A program made the position numbers and the translations under genes. Positions 32,645-44,139 of a stretch of 64,000 nt of DNA are shown in pieces. This stretch comes from Rotaria socialis (lineage: Eukaryota; Rotifera; Eurotatoria; Philodinida; Philodinidae). Numbering within the stretch: position 1 is the first letter of the stretch; each line of letters opens with the position of its first letter. The stretch is from contig CAJNYU010000990.1 in NCBI GenBank assembly GCA_905331475.1, positions 1 through 64,000 of the forward strand, in the 5' to 3' direction. The notes beneath the pieces are model-generated. The model saw nothing but the letters and a program-made list of their open reading frames with translations, was not told the DNA's origin and did no database searches.

Positions 32645-33264
32645 AATTAAAAACGTTTTATGAAAATAATACTGTGAGTGATTTGTTGAGAAATTATTCA
32701 CATTGATGGAACTATAAACGACCTAAGGAATGAGTACCACTTCCTGCAAATGGTCGCTCTCTAAATAAGTGCCTAAAAAATCTGCATGTGTGGAGAATGA
32801 CACAATATGTTTTTTCGGGTCACTAAATGAGAAGTTTTATTGCGGAATTAGAAATTCATGTGATTCGAACCGAGCAAGTACCGCCCATCGACAAACTATA
32901 CGCTATACCGCCGTTTTTTCTGGCAAAGAAGCACGCCATCGTTCTCTAAGTCCGTTAAAATAGTCAGGAATTACTCAGTTTCTATGCATCTAAATATTGT
33001 CTATGTTCCTGATGCGAATATCAGAAAAAATTGATTTGTTGAATAATATATTTTTGAATTTTCGTTCGTTTTATTCAACGAATGCTAAACTTATTTTTCA
33101 GAAAGTAGAAGGTGTGAGTGAAGTAATCATAAACACTAACATCCTGAAACGTTTGGCCGATTCAATTAATTAGCAAATATAGAAGCATTTGCTGAAGTTT
33201 CCTAAACATTATTTTACAATATAAAATTGTTTTTGCTCGAATAAAAGTGAAATTTACATGTGCG
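32645..33264. other. Intergenic, nothing recognised
   Basis: AT-rich spacer between the possible exon and the GPCR-like gene. No gene supported. Confidence 0.35.
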
Positions 33265-34219
33265 TTAATATTGTGTGCTACTTTTCTTTCCAGTTCTTAA
33301 TGACGTCATTTCATGATTGTATGTAATACTAGTTATCCGCTGTCGACGCCAAAAACACAATACTTCTACGGGTTGCCTTTCAATCTCATTTGATACCGCC
33401 AAATAAATATAAAAATCAGTACAATATAAAGATTGCACCGTATTTTCTTGATCTTGAGTGTGAGCTGTTTTCAATGGTAATGATCGATAAAGATTAATTA
33501 TTGCAAATGGAGCGGATGCAGTAGTATTTGTCAGGATTTGAAATAAATACATTCGCGTTATTTGTCTATCGAGACGTCGAACTAAATCTTTACTGTGAAC
33601 ATTTCGAACTTGTTTTCTCGTTAACAACCAGAAAACGACGACTAAAATAAACGGTAGAATACCTTCAAGCATAGGAAAATAAATCATTGCGACACATAAT
33701 AAAAATCGATTCGATCTTGATGTACAAATATATGATCCATTAGGCCCAAGTGGAACATATTCATAAAAGATAGCTGCTGGCATTCCAATTAAACCGAAAG
33801 AGATACACAATCCAATAGTAATAAGTGCTTGAGCAATGTGTTGCGAACTATACGATCGTATACGCACAGAGCGGGATGATATAGCATAACGATCAAAAAA
33901 TATAAAACAATTGATAATAAATATCAATGTTATTGTCAACCCTGCATAGTTCGATTGAAATTTACAACATGAAGTGCTAAATGCAAGCACGTTAATTTGA
34001 AGACCATGCGTGAGCATTGCAGGTAGGAAATAAAATGGAAGAAAAAAATAATGATTGAATAGCATTAGCTCGAATATATTTTGAACGTGGATTTTCCTTT
34101 AATGGCTTTCGTCTGAATATTAATATGATCATCGCTAAACCGAATATTCCAAATGAAACCACTGATAATCCTCCATAAACTAATATTTGACGGGATACTA
34201 TTAACGCTGAGAATGCCAT
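33265..34219 (-). pseudogene. Rhodopsin-like seven-helix receptor, frameshifted
   Basis: Read on the minus strand from MAFSALIVSRQ, the first helix is clear (YGGLSVVSFGIFGLAMIILIF), followed by RSKYIRANAIQSLFF. The frame then breaks at a seven-base homopolymer (A7 on the plus strand, 34042-34048). The adjoining frame continues without interruption through five or more hydrophobic segments: LTITLIFIINCFIFFDRYAIS (with a DRY-like DRYA end), IGLCISFGLIGMPAAIFY, FPMLEGILPFILVVVFWLL and MYLFQILTNTTASAPFAI. The layout resembles the large lineage-specific orphan GPCR sets of rotifers. A single-base indel in the homopolymer, real or a sequencing error, would account for the break. Ligand unknown. Confidence 0.65.
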
Positions 34220-37200
34220 TTCTTCTTCCACAAGATGCAAGATATCGGAAAAACAAAATTTAAATAGAACTGTTTTTATTTTCAAGTCATTCCTGACGAA
34301 TTTGCCTACACGTCGCTTTTGATGTTGAAGCTGAGTTGTGAAATTTGAACTACATGAAAAAAGCAGAAGAAATAGGAATTTTTATAACGACAGTAGAGCT
34401 TCGAGAACACTCAAAAGTTTTCTCCTTAAACCTCATTTCGAAAAAAAAGGTGTATACACTCTTGATCAACTCGTCTAGCTCTTTCGAGCTATGTACCACA
34501 AAAATTCTTCTTTAATTTTGAATTTCCGGCGCTGTAAAAATGTTTGTCAATGAAACTTATTTTGCACATGGCTACTCTCATAGAATGCTCCAGTAGGCGG
34601 ATAAAAAGTCCTGAAAACTCCTTTGTGCTAAGGATGATTACATACGAGAATAGGAAAAAAATACTTGCACGCGGTGTTCTTTTCTTCTTTGAAGTAATTA
34701 TAGAAGCATTTTCGCGATTTTATTTTGTTAATAATCTTATGTTTAATGAAGCCATGCATGTCATATTTCAATTTTTGTAATCTCATTAATTGTTAATCGA
34801 AACTATCATATTTCCTTGAAAAAAATCGTCTCTTGTGAAGATGATGTGTGGGGTCTCTCATAAAATGCTGAAAAGTAAATATATTTATGTTATAAATATC
34901 GAGGCAATGTTCGAACAAACTGGAGTCAAATTGTGATTATTCACTAAAACGGGACATTTTGTTCATCAATGATAAATTGATAACTAATTAGATAAATTAT
35001 AAAGGGTTTCTCAAGTAAGCTATGAAAAAGCATGCGATAGGCTCGAAACTGGTTGAAAGCTTAAAACGTAATGTTTATTCTGTTATGATTCTGAGTCTCT
35101 CAATAGCCATCATACGTTTCATCTAACACAGTTTTACTGACTTGACTCGCGTAACACTGATTAGAAAATAACTTAAAACATGTTTGGTTCGAATTTCAAG
35201 TTTTTAGAGTATATAAGTAGTTTTGTTAAGTAGAAATTTCGTTACAAATAGTTCGTTATCAGCGCAGAAAAAATGGAAAGGAAAAAGGATTATACTTGCG
35301 TAAAAGACCAAGAGGGATAAATACAAATAGGAAAATCAGTATCCAGATAAAAAAAAGAACTTATTGTTACGTGCAGGTTATTTTACGCAAGTTAAGTAAT
35401 GAATTAAACGTATTTTCATTTAATGTTTGACTAACTTCGAGCATCTGTTAAAAATTTGTTTTGCAATTAATCTCTCGTTTCTAATCTGATTCAAGCCTTT
35501 TTCTTTTTTGTTACTTTATTTAACGTTAAATGTTCCTGTTCTTCTTTAGGATGATAAAAAAATTTTAAAATTAGAATTCAACGTATTTGTAATTTTTATA
35601 ACAGACATTTGTATGCTCTGTGAAACTAGCCAATGAAATTCGTCTATTACAAGTCAACATTTTCATTTGGATCTAGTCGAAAAATCTATTATACTCCTCT
35701 AGGTTTCTACGAGGCAAACTAGTTTTGTATAGCTGGTCTCTTCAATGAATCCCTATTAGAAATGTTAAGCCATGAAGTGTTCAACGGTTTGGAGACCTTT
35801 TCAAATGTAAAAATGCTGATAGAGAACGAGTAGCTGCCGAGTTCGACTTCGAATATAAACGAGCATCTGAACCATTCAGTTGTAGTCTAACTTTCATATA
35901 AATAAAAAAAGAATATTTCGATCTCTGACAAGAGAGACATGCACTCTTCGCCTGATCAGGTTATGAGTGTTTTTCAGCTTAAACTAATAACAAATCTATT
36001 CCTAACTTCACCAACTATTTTCAAATGAATATCAGGCGATCAGGTCGCCGTTTATGTTCGAACTATAATTAAGCGTATCATGATATTTTCTGACGACGCC
36101 GCACTTTTGAAACATATAATAATATTTGAGCAACGTCCACGTCATACTATCTTCCCATACATTTATCTTAATTGCAACACTGCTGATGAAAACTGACTTC
36201 CGTCAAATGAACGAGGCTTCACTCATTCGATGATGAGGACAGTGTAAGAATTTCCTTTCTTTTTTCTTTTTTACCTGTTCCACCGATTTTACTTTGAAAA
36301 TAGTTTCAATTCCTGTACCTGAACAATACACGCCATTAGAATTTCGACACTGACTATATGTAAAGACAGAGGATTACATGTTATCAACCATATTTTTATC
36401 ATAGTGAAATATTCACTGATTTCTGTATAATAATCAAGTAAAAACTTTCTTCCTAAATGTTACTATAAATACAACGGGTTGTCAAATGAATGTTAATTAA
36501 ATATCCAAAAGTCTAGTTAAACAACTTATGCTATTATACACATCCCGTGGCACATAAATTTAAAAAAATTTCTATACTCATCAGTAACACTAGATGGATC
36601 CACAATTTTCAAAATAATAGCCATTATTTTTTGTTCAGCAAGACCTAAGGACTCTATAGGCAGCCATTAACTTTATTGCATGTTTATCATTTAAAGATGT
36701 TTCTTTTCTTTTTTACTTGGATCATTTATATATATATATATATATACGTATATGAAAACGCTGATAATCAGTCAGATTTTTATTTCAATTATTTGTTGCT
36801 ATTCGCCTTTCCCTGGAGTGTTACTGTGAGCATCATAGTTCAAATTAGTTGTATCGACTAACTAATTTTTAGATTAATTTCATTTGTGAAATCATTACCA
36901 TCAATCGATACCTGTATTTATCACTAATGGTTGTCTAATGTATCACTAAAGTTTCATGCACTTTTTTAAACGCTGGGCTTTTCTGAATTTTCAGATTTCT
37001 TTTTTTTTTAACCTTGATTTTCCTCTACGGTCAAATAAAAAACCAATTCGACAGACCCCATGAGTTAAGCTACTATTAAAAATAGAGATGAGCAAACAGG
37101 TATCTTGATATGCCCGTAATCAAATATATGAATCAGCGTAAATAAAGATGAAATCGACTGCAAATAGGCGTGCAGCTATCTTGGCAAAATAAATAATCAT

Positions 37201-37516
37201 TGAAATGTGATTGCCGAGAGAACGATGTCTCGCTACGAAAAATTATCCTATGTAGACCTATAATATGAAGGTAAAAGGAGCAAAACAAAACAAAATATGT
37301 TTTGCGATTATTAAAAAGGTAGCAAACGTATACTATGCTCGTTTGATATTATCGGGCTTCGTCGCTGGACTCTTTCCAACATAGGTAGATACAAACAGAG
37401 ACGCCTGTGAAAATATTTAGTGTTAGAACAAATCAACAGAGTGTCAAAACAACAAAGTCAAGTTTCATTTTACTAGTAGAAAACGCACAGCTTAGAAAAT
37501 AATCAGCCTTGAAAAA
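34220..37516. other. 3.3 kb without a supported gene
   Basis: AT-rich intergenic DNA. It contains a 35-bp motif at 35828-35862 that recurs at 39454-39488 and an (AT)n tract near 36728-36750. Open frames at 34544-34780 and 36676-36861 have no domain support. Confidence 0.45.
35828..35862 (+). repeat. 35-bp dispersed motif with TATAAA core, copy 1
   Basis: GAGTAGCTGCC followed by TTCGAATATAAACGA is shared with 39454-39488, with three mismatches in 35 bases and the same orientation. The ends of similarity are sharp. Role unknown. Confidence 0.6.
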
Positions 37517-37771
37517 ATGGAACCAGCGTCGCCATCAAACGTCGATGTCTTCTACAACGTACTTGCATGGTTTAACGACCGTGTGGAAAAATATTATTCC
37601 CGTCCAATGAGCATACTACAGAATTCTGTACGGTTGATTAGACACGGTATCTCTTCAAATCCTTTACCCACCGCATGTTGTATATGTACTGCCATCACTA
37701 CAACGGTATGTGTTACCAGTATTGCAGTTGGAGTTGGTGTTGGTGTTGGCGTAGGTTGTATCCAAACATAA
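37517..37771 (+). CDS. Small Gly-zipper membrane protein A, copy 3 (diverged)
   Basis: 84 residues: MEPASPSNVDVF, RPMSILQNSVRL, LPTACCICTAITTTVCVTS, then IAVGVGVGVGVGC and a stop shortly after. It aligns along its whole length with A1/A2 at roughly 45% identity, best in MS(I/L)LQN.VRL and AITTT..V.S(V/I)AVGVGVGVGVGC. The sequon tail seen in A1/A2 is out of frame: the plus-one frame behind the stop still encodes a SNSSRG-like end at the right distance, so the tail was probably lost by a small indel. It is convergent with B3 470 bp away, the same arrangement as the other two pairs. The frame is preserved despite strong divergence. Confidence 0.7.
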   Translation: MEPASPSNVDVFYNVLAWFNDRVEKYYSRPMSILQNSVRLIRHGISSNPLPTACCICTAITTTVCVTSIAVGVGVGVGVGCIQT

Positions 37772-38242
37772 TTATTCCATTGCTTCAAATTCTTCTAGAG
37801 GTTAATCATTGTAACTCTACGGATATCATGAACAGACAACAAGATGACCCTTATTTTTATGAACCGATGAATTCGATTAGTGCATTTTGTTTGTTTGTTT
37901 GTTTTTGATTTCGAATAAATAACGAGATTTTAAAATATTTTTATCAAATTGAATACAAAATCTGAACATAATTCTTCTCGAATTATAATTATCACCAGAA
38001 AATTTTCTTTTTCGAAATTCCAACTGATTTCACTCGTGTGTTTTTCAAATCCAAATAATCTTATTTTCATTATTAAAATTAAAAATAACTAACTATTGAA
38101 CACACGAAAACTAACACAATTTTATTAAAATATTATCGATTTAAAATAGAATAAAATAGAAATCTTATATGTTCGAAAAATACAATAAATATTGTCCGCT
38201 GCCTTTCTTTTTATTGTCATTGGTAATTTTAAGGTAACACTT
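37772..38242. terminator. 3' spacer of the third A/B pair
   Basis: AATAAA on the plus strand near 37915 and AATAAA complements (TTTATT) near 38120 and 38210 could end the two transcripts. The sequence is not similar to the spacer of pairs 1 and 2. Confidence 0.4.
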
Positions 38243-38638
38243 TCAACCAGCAGTTACGCTAGTGTTGTTGCCTATAGTTGAATTCGCGATACTGCTTATA
38301 GTTGAAGTTGTGATATTGCTTACATTTATATTACTTGAAACAAAATCAAGAGATTTTGGACAGTTCAATCCAACACCAAGCCCAACACCTAAACCAATGC
38401 CGACAGAGGATGTAATAGCAAGAAATGCAATACAAGTACACATTGAACACAATGCTGGACTAATCGAAAAAAAGTTCGGAATAAATGACAATCCAAGTTC
38501 ATTTAATATAGAGTTTGGGTAGCTAATACCAAAGTCATACGCCTTGCTCAATAAGTTATACAATAATCTGCATCTCGTTTTTTTCTTTTGTCTTTCTTCC
38601 GGTAAGCGGAAAATACTTGTTGGTGCAAAATAGTTCAT
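38243..38638 (-). CDS. Small Gly-zipper membrane protein B, copy 3 (diverged)
   Basis: 131 residues starting MNYFAPTSIF, the same N-terminus as B1/B2. A basic stretch follows (EERQKKKTRCR), then SILNELGLSF, SISPALCSMCTCIAFLAIT, SVGIGLGVGLGVGLNCPKSLD and a long tail with several N-x-S/T sites (VSNITTSTI, ANSTIGNNTS). The order of blocks is identical to B1/B2, and the (GVGL)n stretch and CPKS are the best conserved. Conservation of those blocks against a diverged background suggests that the hydrophobic segment and the cysteines matter functionally. Confidence 0.75.
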   Translation of the reverse strand: MNYFAPTSIFRLPEERQKKKTRCRLLYNLLSKAYDFGISYPNSILNELGLSFIPNFFSISPALCSMCTCIAFLAITSSVGIGLGVGLGVGLNCPKSLDFVSSNINVSNITTSTISSIANSTIGNNTSVTAG

Positions 38639-40894
38639 CGTTGATATCTATCTACTGAAAAAGTAAAAATTAGAATTTACAGTTAGAAGAACGGATTCTC
38701 TTCATTGTTAAAAATCTGTAATGTTCGATTAAAAAATTATGAGCAAAGGAAAATTATACTTTTTTGTTCGACAGTGCCGAGACAAATAAAAATACGTCAG
38801 CATATCATGCTGATATTGTTTTGATGTGCTTTTAAGATAAATTACCTGTAGTTATGTTACATTGAATCGAAAAGAAGGACGAAAAATAGTAGAGTGTGCG
38901 ATTTTCACGAAGTTATTTTTCGATTTATTGATGGCTCGAATGTGTATTACTTCCTTATTCTGATGTAATCATTAAGCTTCAAGGTAGACAGAATCGAAAA
39001 ACCTCTTTTTTTGTCAGAGTGTATTTGACTTAGCTGTAATTGATTTTATCTTGTTTGAATCATTAAGTATGACATGTAAAAACCACGAATACATGTTTGT
39101 TTTGTAGCAATATTTAATATCGATTAGACTATACAGATGAATTCTTTTTTCTAAGTTAAAATTTTGAATAGATTTTTTTAGAAATATATTCGATGAAATA
39201 ATAAATTTATCTTGAGTTGATATCGATAAAAAAATTGAATGTCTTTATTTTCTTCATATCTATGAAGGATTGAATGTTGTTATGAAAATCGGAGAAAAAA
39301 AGGCAAGGTTTTTTTTTGTAAATTGGTTTATTCCATTTATTGATGACACAAACAAATGGGTTTACATTATTGATCAGATGTTCACAAATAAGTCCATGAC
39401 GCTTTCTGTTCGTAATTTACACACTAATTAATTATGCATTACTATTGATAAAAGAGTAGCTGCCTAATTCGAGTTCGAATATAAACGAAACTTTCGAAAT
39501 TTCGTTTTTAGGAAAATAGAAAAGCATTTTTTTATTGAGGGTGAGGGTGTGAGTGTGTGTCTTGCTTATATACCCCCACACTCACACCCATTCTCAAGAT
39601 TAAAATGAAAATTTCATTCTTACTGACTGGTATTATTAACAAAAATTTGCGCAAATTATTAGCGACTTTTTCACGTTAGTTACTCATGAGTTTTATCATC
39701 AATGAATGAATTCTGTTTTTTTCTTTAGTATTAAGATCGCCCTTCAAGCCAATTATTGAAACACGAAGAACGGTGTTGACTCGTGACGGTTGTCACTTGT
39801 CTGTCAGCGTAAAATGCAATGTAACGATCATCGTGTAGATTAGAATTTCGAAATACTCAACCGGCAATAATTAGAGTCAAAACAGAGTCCGAAAAAAATA
39901 ACAAATTAGTTGAAAATGAAAAACTTCATCTAGGTTATTCAGATACAGGCTAAAATGGCATGCGGGTGTATGTACAACGAAATGATCGACTTATAGTTAG
40001 AGAAAAAAATAGCAAAATATACGTTCATAGATTTATCCTTTGTTTTCATAGTAATGCATAAGGATTTATCGATTTTTTACTATGTAGCTGTATTCCGCCT
40101 CATACTTATTCATCGTTCAAAAGATAAGATTGTCTGCTTTAGTAACGGAAACTCCAACAGGTTCTTCACGATGATCGATACATCATCTTCGTTTAGGAGA
40201 GAATTCGTTTTTGAATTTTCAAGATATAACTGTCAATTATGATTGAGCACCTTCGAAAAAGGTAATCTTGAATTTGCTTGAAAGCAAAGACAAAAGGTGC
40301 GGGTGGGAGTGGCGAAGATTGTCACTTTCATAAACTATGATTTTGAACATATTTACTAGACCATATCTGTGCTGCTTTTAGTTTTCGAACAAATTCAAGA
40401 TAATCTCTAAAAATTCAAAATGGATCCATTAAACTATTGCTGAGTTATTCAATATACAATGATACTCAACGTTTTTTTTATGAATATACGTATTTAAAGT
40501 AAGCATGGTTTATCTCATCAATAGGACGATAAAATTTATATCAGAAGTAGCTTTAATTCAATGATATAAAATTAAGGGTTGAACGACTAAAAGGATGTTT
40601 TTTCTGTTCTTGGTTTCTGAGGTTCACAACGATTTTGAACGCTAACTATTTTAACTCCATTGTAGCTTGAGAGATTTTTGGGCGCGGAGACCACCGTAAT
40701 CACTCACATTCTTTCTGTGTACAACTTGAATGGAAATTTTCAGAATTTCAGTTCTCATAAGAACTGAGATTCGAGGAAGGGATGGGGCCTTTGGATCAAT
40801 AGTGTTCAATAAAAAATTGAATCAATCTGTAGATCCGTATTAGATTCGGATTCGTATCGTTAAACGAAGAGGGAACAGTGGATTTTTACTTCAA
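38639..40894. other. Intergenic with G/T hairpin and dispersed motif
   Basis: No gene supported. Positions 39536-39596 hold a GGGTGAGGGTGTGAGTGTG tract facing its complement CACACTCACACCC, which could form a long hairpin. The second copy of the 35-bp motif is at 39454-39488. Confidence 0.45.
39454..39488 (+). repeat. 35-bp dispersed motif with TATAAA core, copy 2
   Basis: Matches 35828-35862 at 32 of 35 positions, same strand. See that entry. Confidence 0.6.
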
Positions 40895-42545
40895 ATGCCT
40901 GATAATTATCGAACTAATATTATCATATTAACTTCAGCAATGGATATGTTAATGAAATTTGGTGATGTTGAAAAGGCAGAAAGTATTTTTCGGTCAATCA
41001 AAAGGAAAGATGCTAATATTTATGGTGCTTTAATGAATGGTTATAATCTTAATGATGAATCATGGAAATGTTTCAAGATTTTTGAAGAAATAAATAAAAA
41101 CAATATTGTCGTCGGTGATATCATATGGAATATAATTATTGGTGCATGTTCAAATACTGCAATGCTGCATCGCTGCCAATATATTATGGATCGAATTCCA
41201 TCGAATATTCAGAGGAACATTCAAATTCAAAATTCATTGATTGATATGCGGGTAAATATCGATTTCTGATGTTGATAGATTAGTTTACTGCTTATTATTT
41301 TTTTCTGATAAAGGGTAAATGTGGTTCAATTGAAAACGCAAAAAGTGTATTTAATTCAATTGATGATTGTGGTACTATTACATACAATGCTATGAGTAAT
41401 AATATTTTTTTTCATTAATGCTTTTATTTTAAATATTGGAAAGTTTTCTTTTCAAGTCAATGCATTTGGTCTAAATGGAATGGGTTCTCAAGCCGTTGAA
41501 TTATATAGACAAATGCCTAGTAATCCACGTGATCGTATTTCACACATTAGTGTTCTTAACGCATGTTCCCATTCGGCACTTCTTCATGAAGCTCGAACCA
41601 TCTTTGATGAAATTCCTGTAAAATCTTCATCAATCATCACTACTACGGTTTAATATTTTCTTTTTAAGATTGATTGTTTAAGTCGTTTATTTGTATTTGA
41701 TGAAGCACAAAAGTTGATCGATGATTATGAAAAGACAAATATACCAAGTATTGCTATGTATAGTTAGTATTATGTTAATAATATAATATTGTGATTTTAC
41801 TTCTTTATTTTTATTTCAGTGTCTCTATTATCCGGCGCACGTAATGATCGAAATAGTAATTTATCTGAAAAAATATATAAACGAATGAAAACTTTATTTC
41901 CTAATGAAAAAGAAAGTCTTGCATCAGGTGTAGTTCTTCTGTCAAGTATATATTCCTCGCTGGGCGAACATGAACAAGCTAAAAATTTTCGATCTAATCA
42001 AATAAAAGAATTGGGAATCAAAGTAAAAATAGGATTATCATAGAGTGAAATAAAAGGCAAAATAGTGATAAAGTACCTTTTTTTAATTTAATATTTATAT
42101 GTAAAGAAAAATTGTTGATTTATTTTTAGCGACTCAAAGCTCATGATCATTCTCATCCGCAATCAACTGAAACCTACGCTAAAATTGGTCGTTTAAAGTC
42201 AAAAGCGATTGAATACGGCTTTACATTTGATTCATCTTGGATAACTCGCCAATTAAATGAAAACGAAACTATTGAATCTGTTTTATGTGGTCATAGTGAG
42301 ATATTAGTAATTGCATTGAATTTTATTCAAGTTGCTAAAAATCTTCGAGTTTGTGGTCATTGCCGTAAGTAGATATCCTTTTTCTTTCTGTCTCAATCAA
42401 TCGTTAAGAATTTATTGGTTTTATTTAAGATGAATTTACAAAAATTATAGCAAAAATTGAACAGTGTGATATTGTTGTTCGTGATGCTAATCGAATTCAT
42501 CACTTTTATCCCGCTGGTCAATGTTCTTGTCAAGATCATTTCTGA
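40895..42545 (+). CDS. DYW-type pentatricopeptide-repeat protein (plant-like RNA editing factor)
   Basis: Seven exons (40895-41251, 41314-41395, 41457-41647, 41669-41762, 41820-42022, 42130-42364, 42430-42545) give 425 residues. The N-terminal ~300 residues are PPR repeats, for example SAMDMLMKFGDVEKAESIF, NSLIDMRGKCGSIENAKSVF and TIDCLSRLFVFDEAQKLI. The C-terminal ~115 residues form a DYW cytidine-deaminase domain: DHSHPQSTETYAKI, HSE at 364-366 (zinc His and catalytic Glu), KNLRVCGHCHEFTK (C384 and C387), RDANRIHHF and a final CSCQDHF in place of DYW. In plants such proteins bind organelle RNA and edit C to U. DYW genes have been reported in bdelloids and a few protists, as likely transfers. 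The E-type linker and PG box are shortened. The protein has few repeats and the ATG follows no clear upstream exon, so it may lack its 5' end. Confidence 0.9.
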
Positions 42546-42890
42546 TAAACTTATAATATAAAATGTTGTTCTTCTAGAAAAATATGTTATTTTTTTCTGA
42601 AATAGATTTTACTTATCAACGTAAAATTAAGGAGATCATCATTCATTCTTGTCATATGTGAAAGCCTTTGTTTTCTCTGCCTCATGTATGGAGATATAAA
42701 GACGCTAACGGAAAGGTCTCTATATGTTGATCCGCGTATCTCGATGAAAACTATACGCGGTTCTCAAGCCAAGTATTCGCATCCCAAATATATTGTAGTA
42801 TAATTAATACAATGTTTTATCCCATAATGGTGCAAACGAAAACGCAATTTCTTTAACATTAAAGACAAAAACAATAATAACATCAAAATG
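42546..42890. other. 3' flank of the PPR gene
   Basis: No further gene recognised. Confidence 0.4.
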
Positions 42891-43630
42891 TATCATAGAT
42901 GTCCATGGCGGCGCGGCAGCGGTGGTACTTTTTTCTTTTTTCCTGAAGAAATCTATAGTATTTGAAAGTATAAACCAACTGTGATTTAGATCAGAGTGAT
43001 TTGTTTTCTCAATCAGTACCTCTACATTACTATTTTATCGTCTAACAGAAACCACAGCCCTAGCATCATTAGGTTACATGATGACTTTCTGTGAAAGCAT
43101 GCTACTAAACGTTCAAAAATAGATATTTTATGTCATCATAATTGATATACATGTAAGTAGTTAATTTTTTAATAGCATGAATATTTTTGTAGTGTTTCTT
43201 TTTTCACTGATAAATGCTGAATTATTTCTTACAATGAAAGTCTGTTTGATTTACATATTTCACAAACACAATAGAGAAATATTTTCTTATATCGACAGGC
43301 TACGAAAACGACAGTAAGAATGTTTGAAATGATATTCTTTTGTTCATGTTAAATCAATACGGATTTTATCTAGACATATGATCGTTGATAAACTCCAATT
43401 ATTACGCTTGTGCATCGGTTAATATTAAACATATACTTTAAGTTTTAACGTTGTTCAAATCCTATCATTGTAATGAATTTTTCATTTGTAAAAATACATT
43501 TGTCCGTGTCCGTACCCTATCCTACTGAAAATTCTGACACTGGCTTTATATTTAAAATATCATATTTCTAACGAATTTATGACTGCTACGAATTTTTTTA
43601 AAAATTAACATTCGACGTAATAGTTTATAT

Positions 43631-44018
43631 CAGTGACGGAGCCAGGGCGAGGCTAGAGGGTGCTCAGCCCCACAAAGGAAATTTTAATAAATACATTTTT
43701 TTCTGCCAATATATATTACTATTTGCAATTTCATGTTTTAACTAGTGTTGCTAGATATCAAACTCAAAAACCTCGCAAAAATCTAGAAAAATTTTCTAAA
43801 TCCTTCAAAAAATCTACAAAAAGGGTTCGAAATCCTCAAAAATTTTATTGAAATTTTTTATATCCACGAAAAGGCCAGATGAATTTCCAAAATCCAGAAG
43901 ATTTGGCAATATTGTACCTTAAGCACGATTTTATAAGGCACCCTTCCCGAATTTTGGATGTTCGCGGCAACCCTACCGAGCTGAGGCACCCTAGCCCAAA
44001 ATCCTGGCTTAGCCACTG
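43631..44018. mobile_element. hAT-type MITE with 8-bp target duplication
   Basis: The 388-bp element begins CAGTGACGGAGCCAGG and ends with the complement of CAGTGGCTAAGCCAGG; the next ~20 bp are also inverted (GGCTAGAGGGTGC against GGCTAGGGTGCC). GTTTATAT flanks both sides exactly (43623-43630 and 44019-44026). CAGTGGCGGA-like ends and 8-bp duplications are diagnostic of hAT transposons. Non-coding. Confidence 0.9.
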
Positions 44019-44139
44019 GTTTATATCAATTGTATGATGCATAAGCATATTTTTTTATTAAAGGACAGAAAACCTTCTCTAGATCATACTCATGTCGTGA
44101 AAATCGCCGCGATTTTGTTGATTTATCAAAAAACGAACG

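Noticed and set aside
32840-32945. tRNA gene on the minus strand (GGTTCGAATCAC resembles a B box)
   Set aside because: No A box at the right distance and no cloverleaf.
36676-36861. Small membrane protein of 61 residues
   Set aside because: The frame is mostly translation of an (AT)n microsatellite; no homologue recognised.
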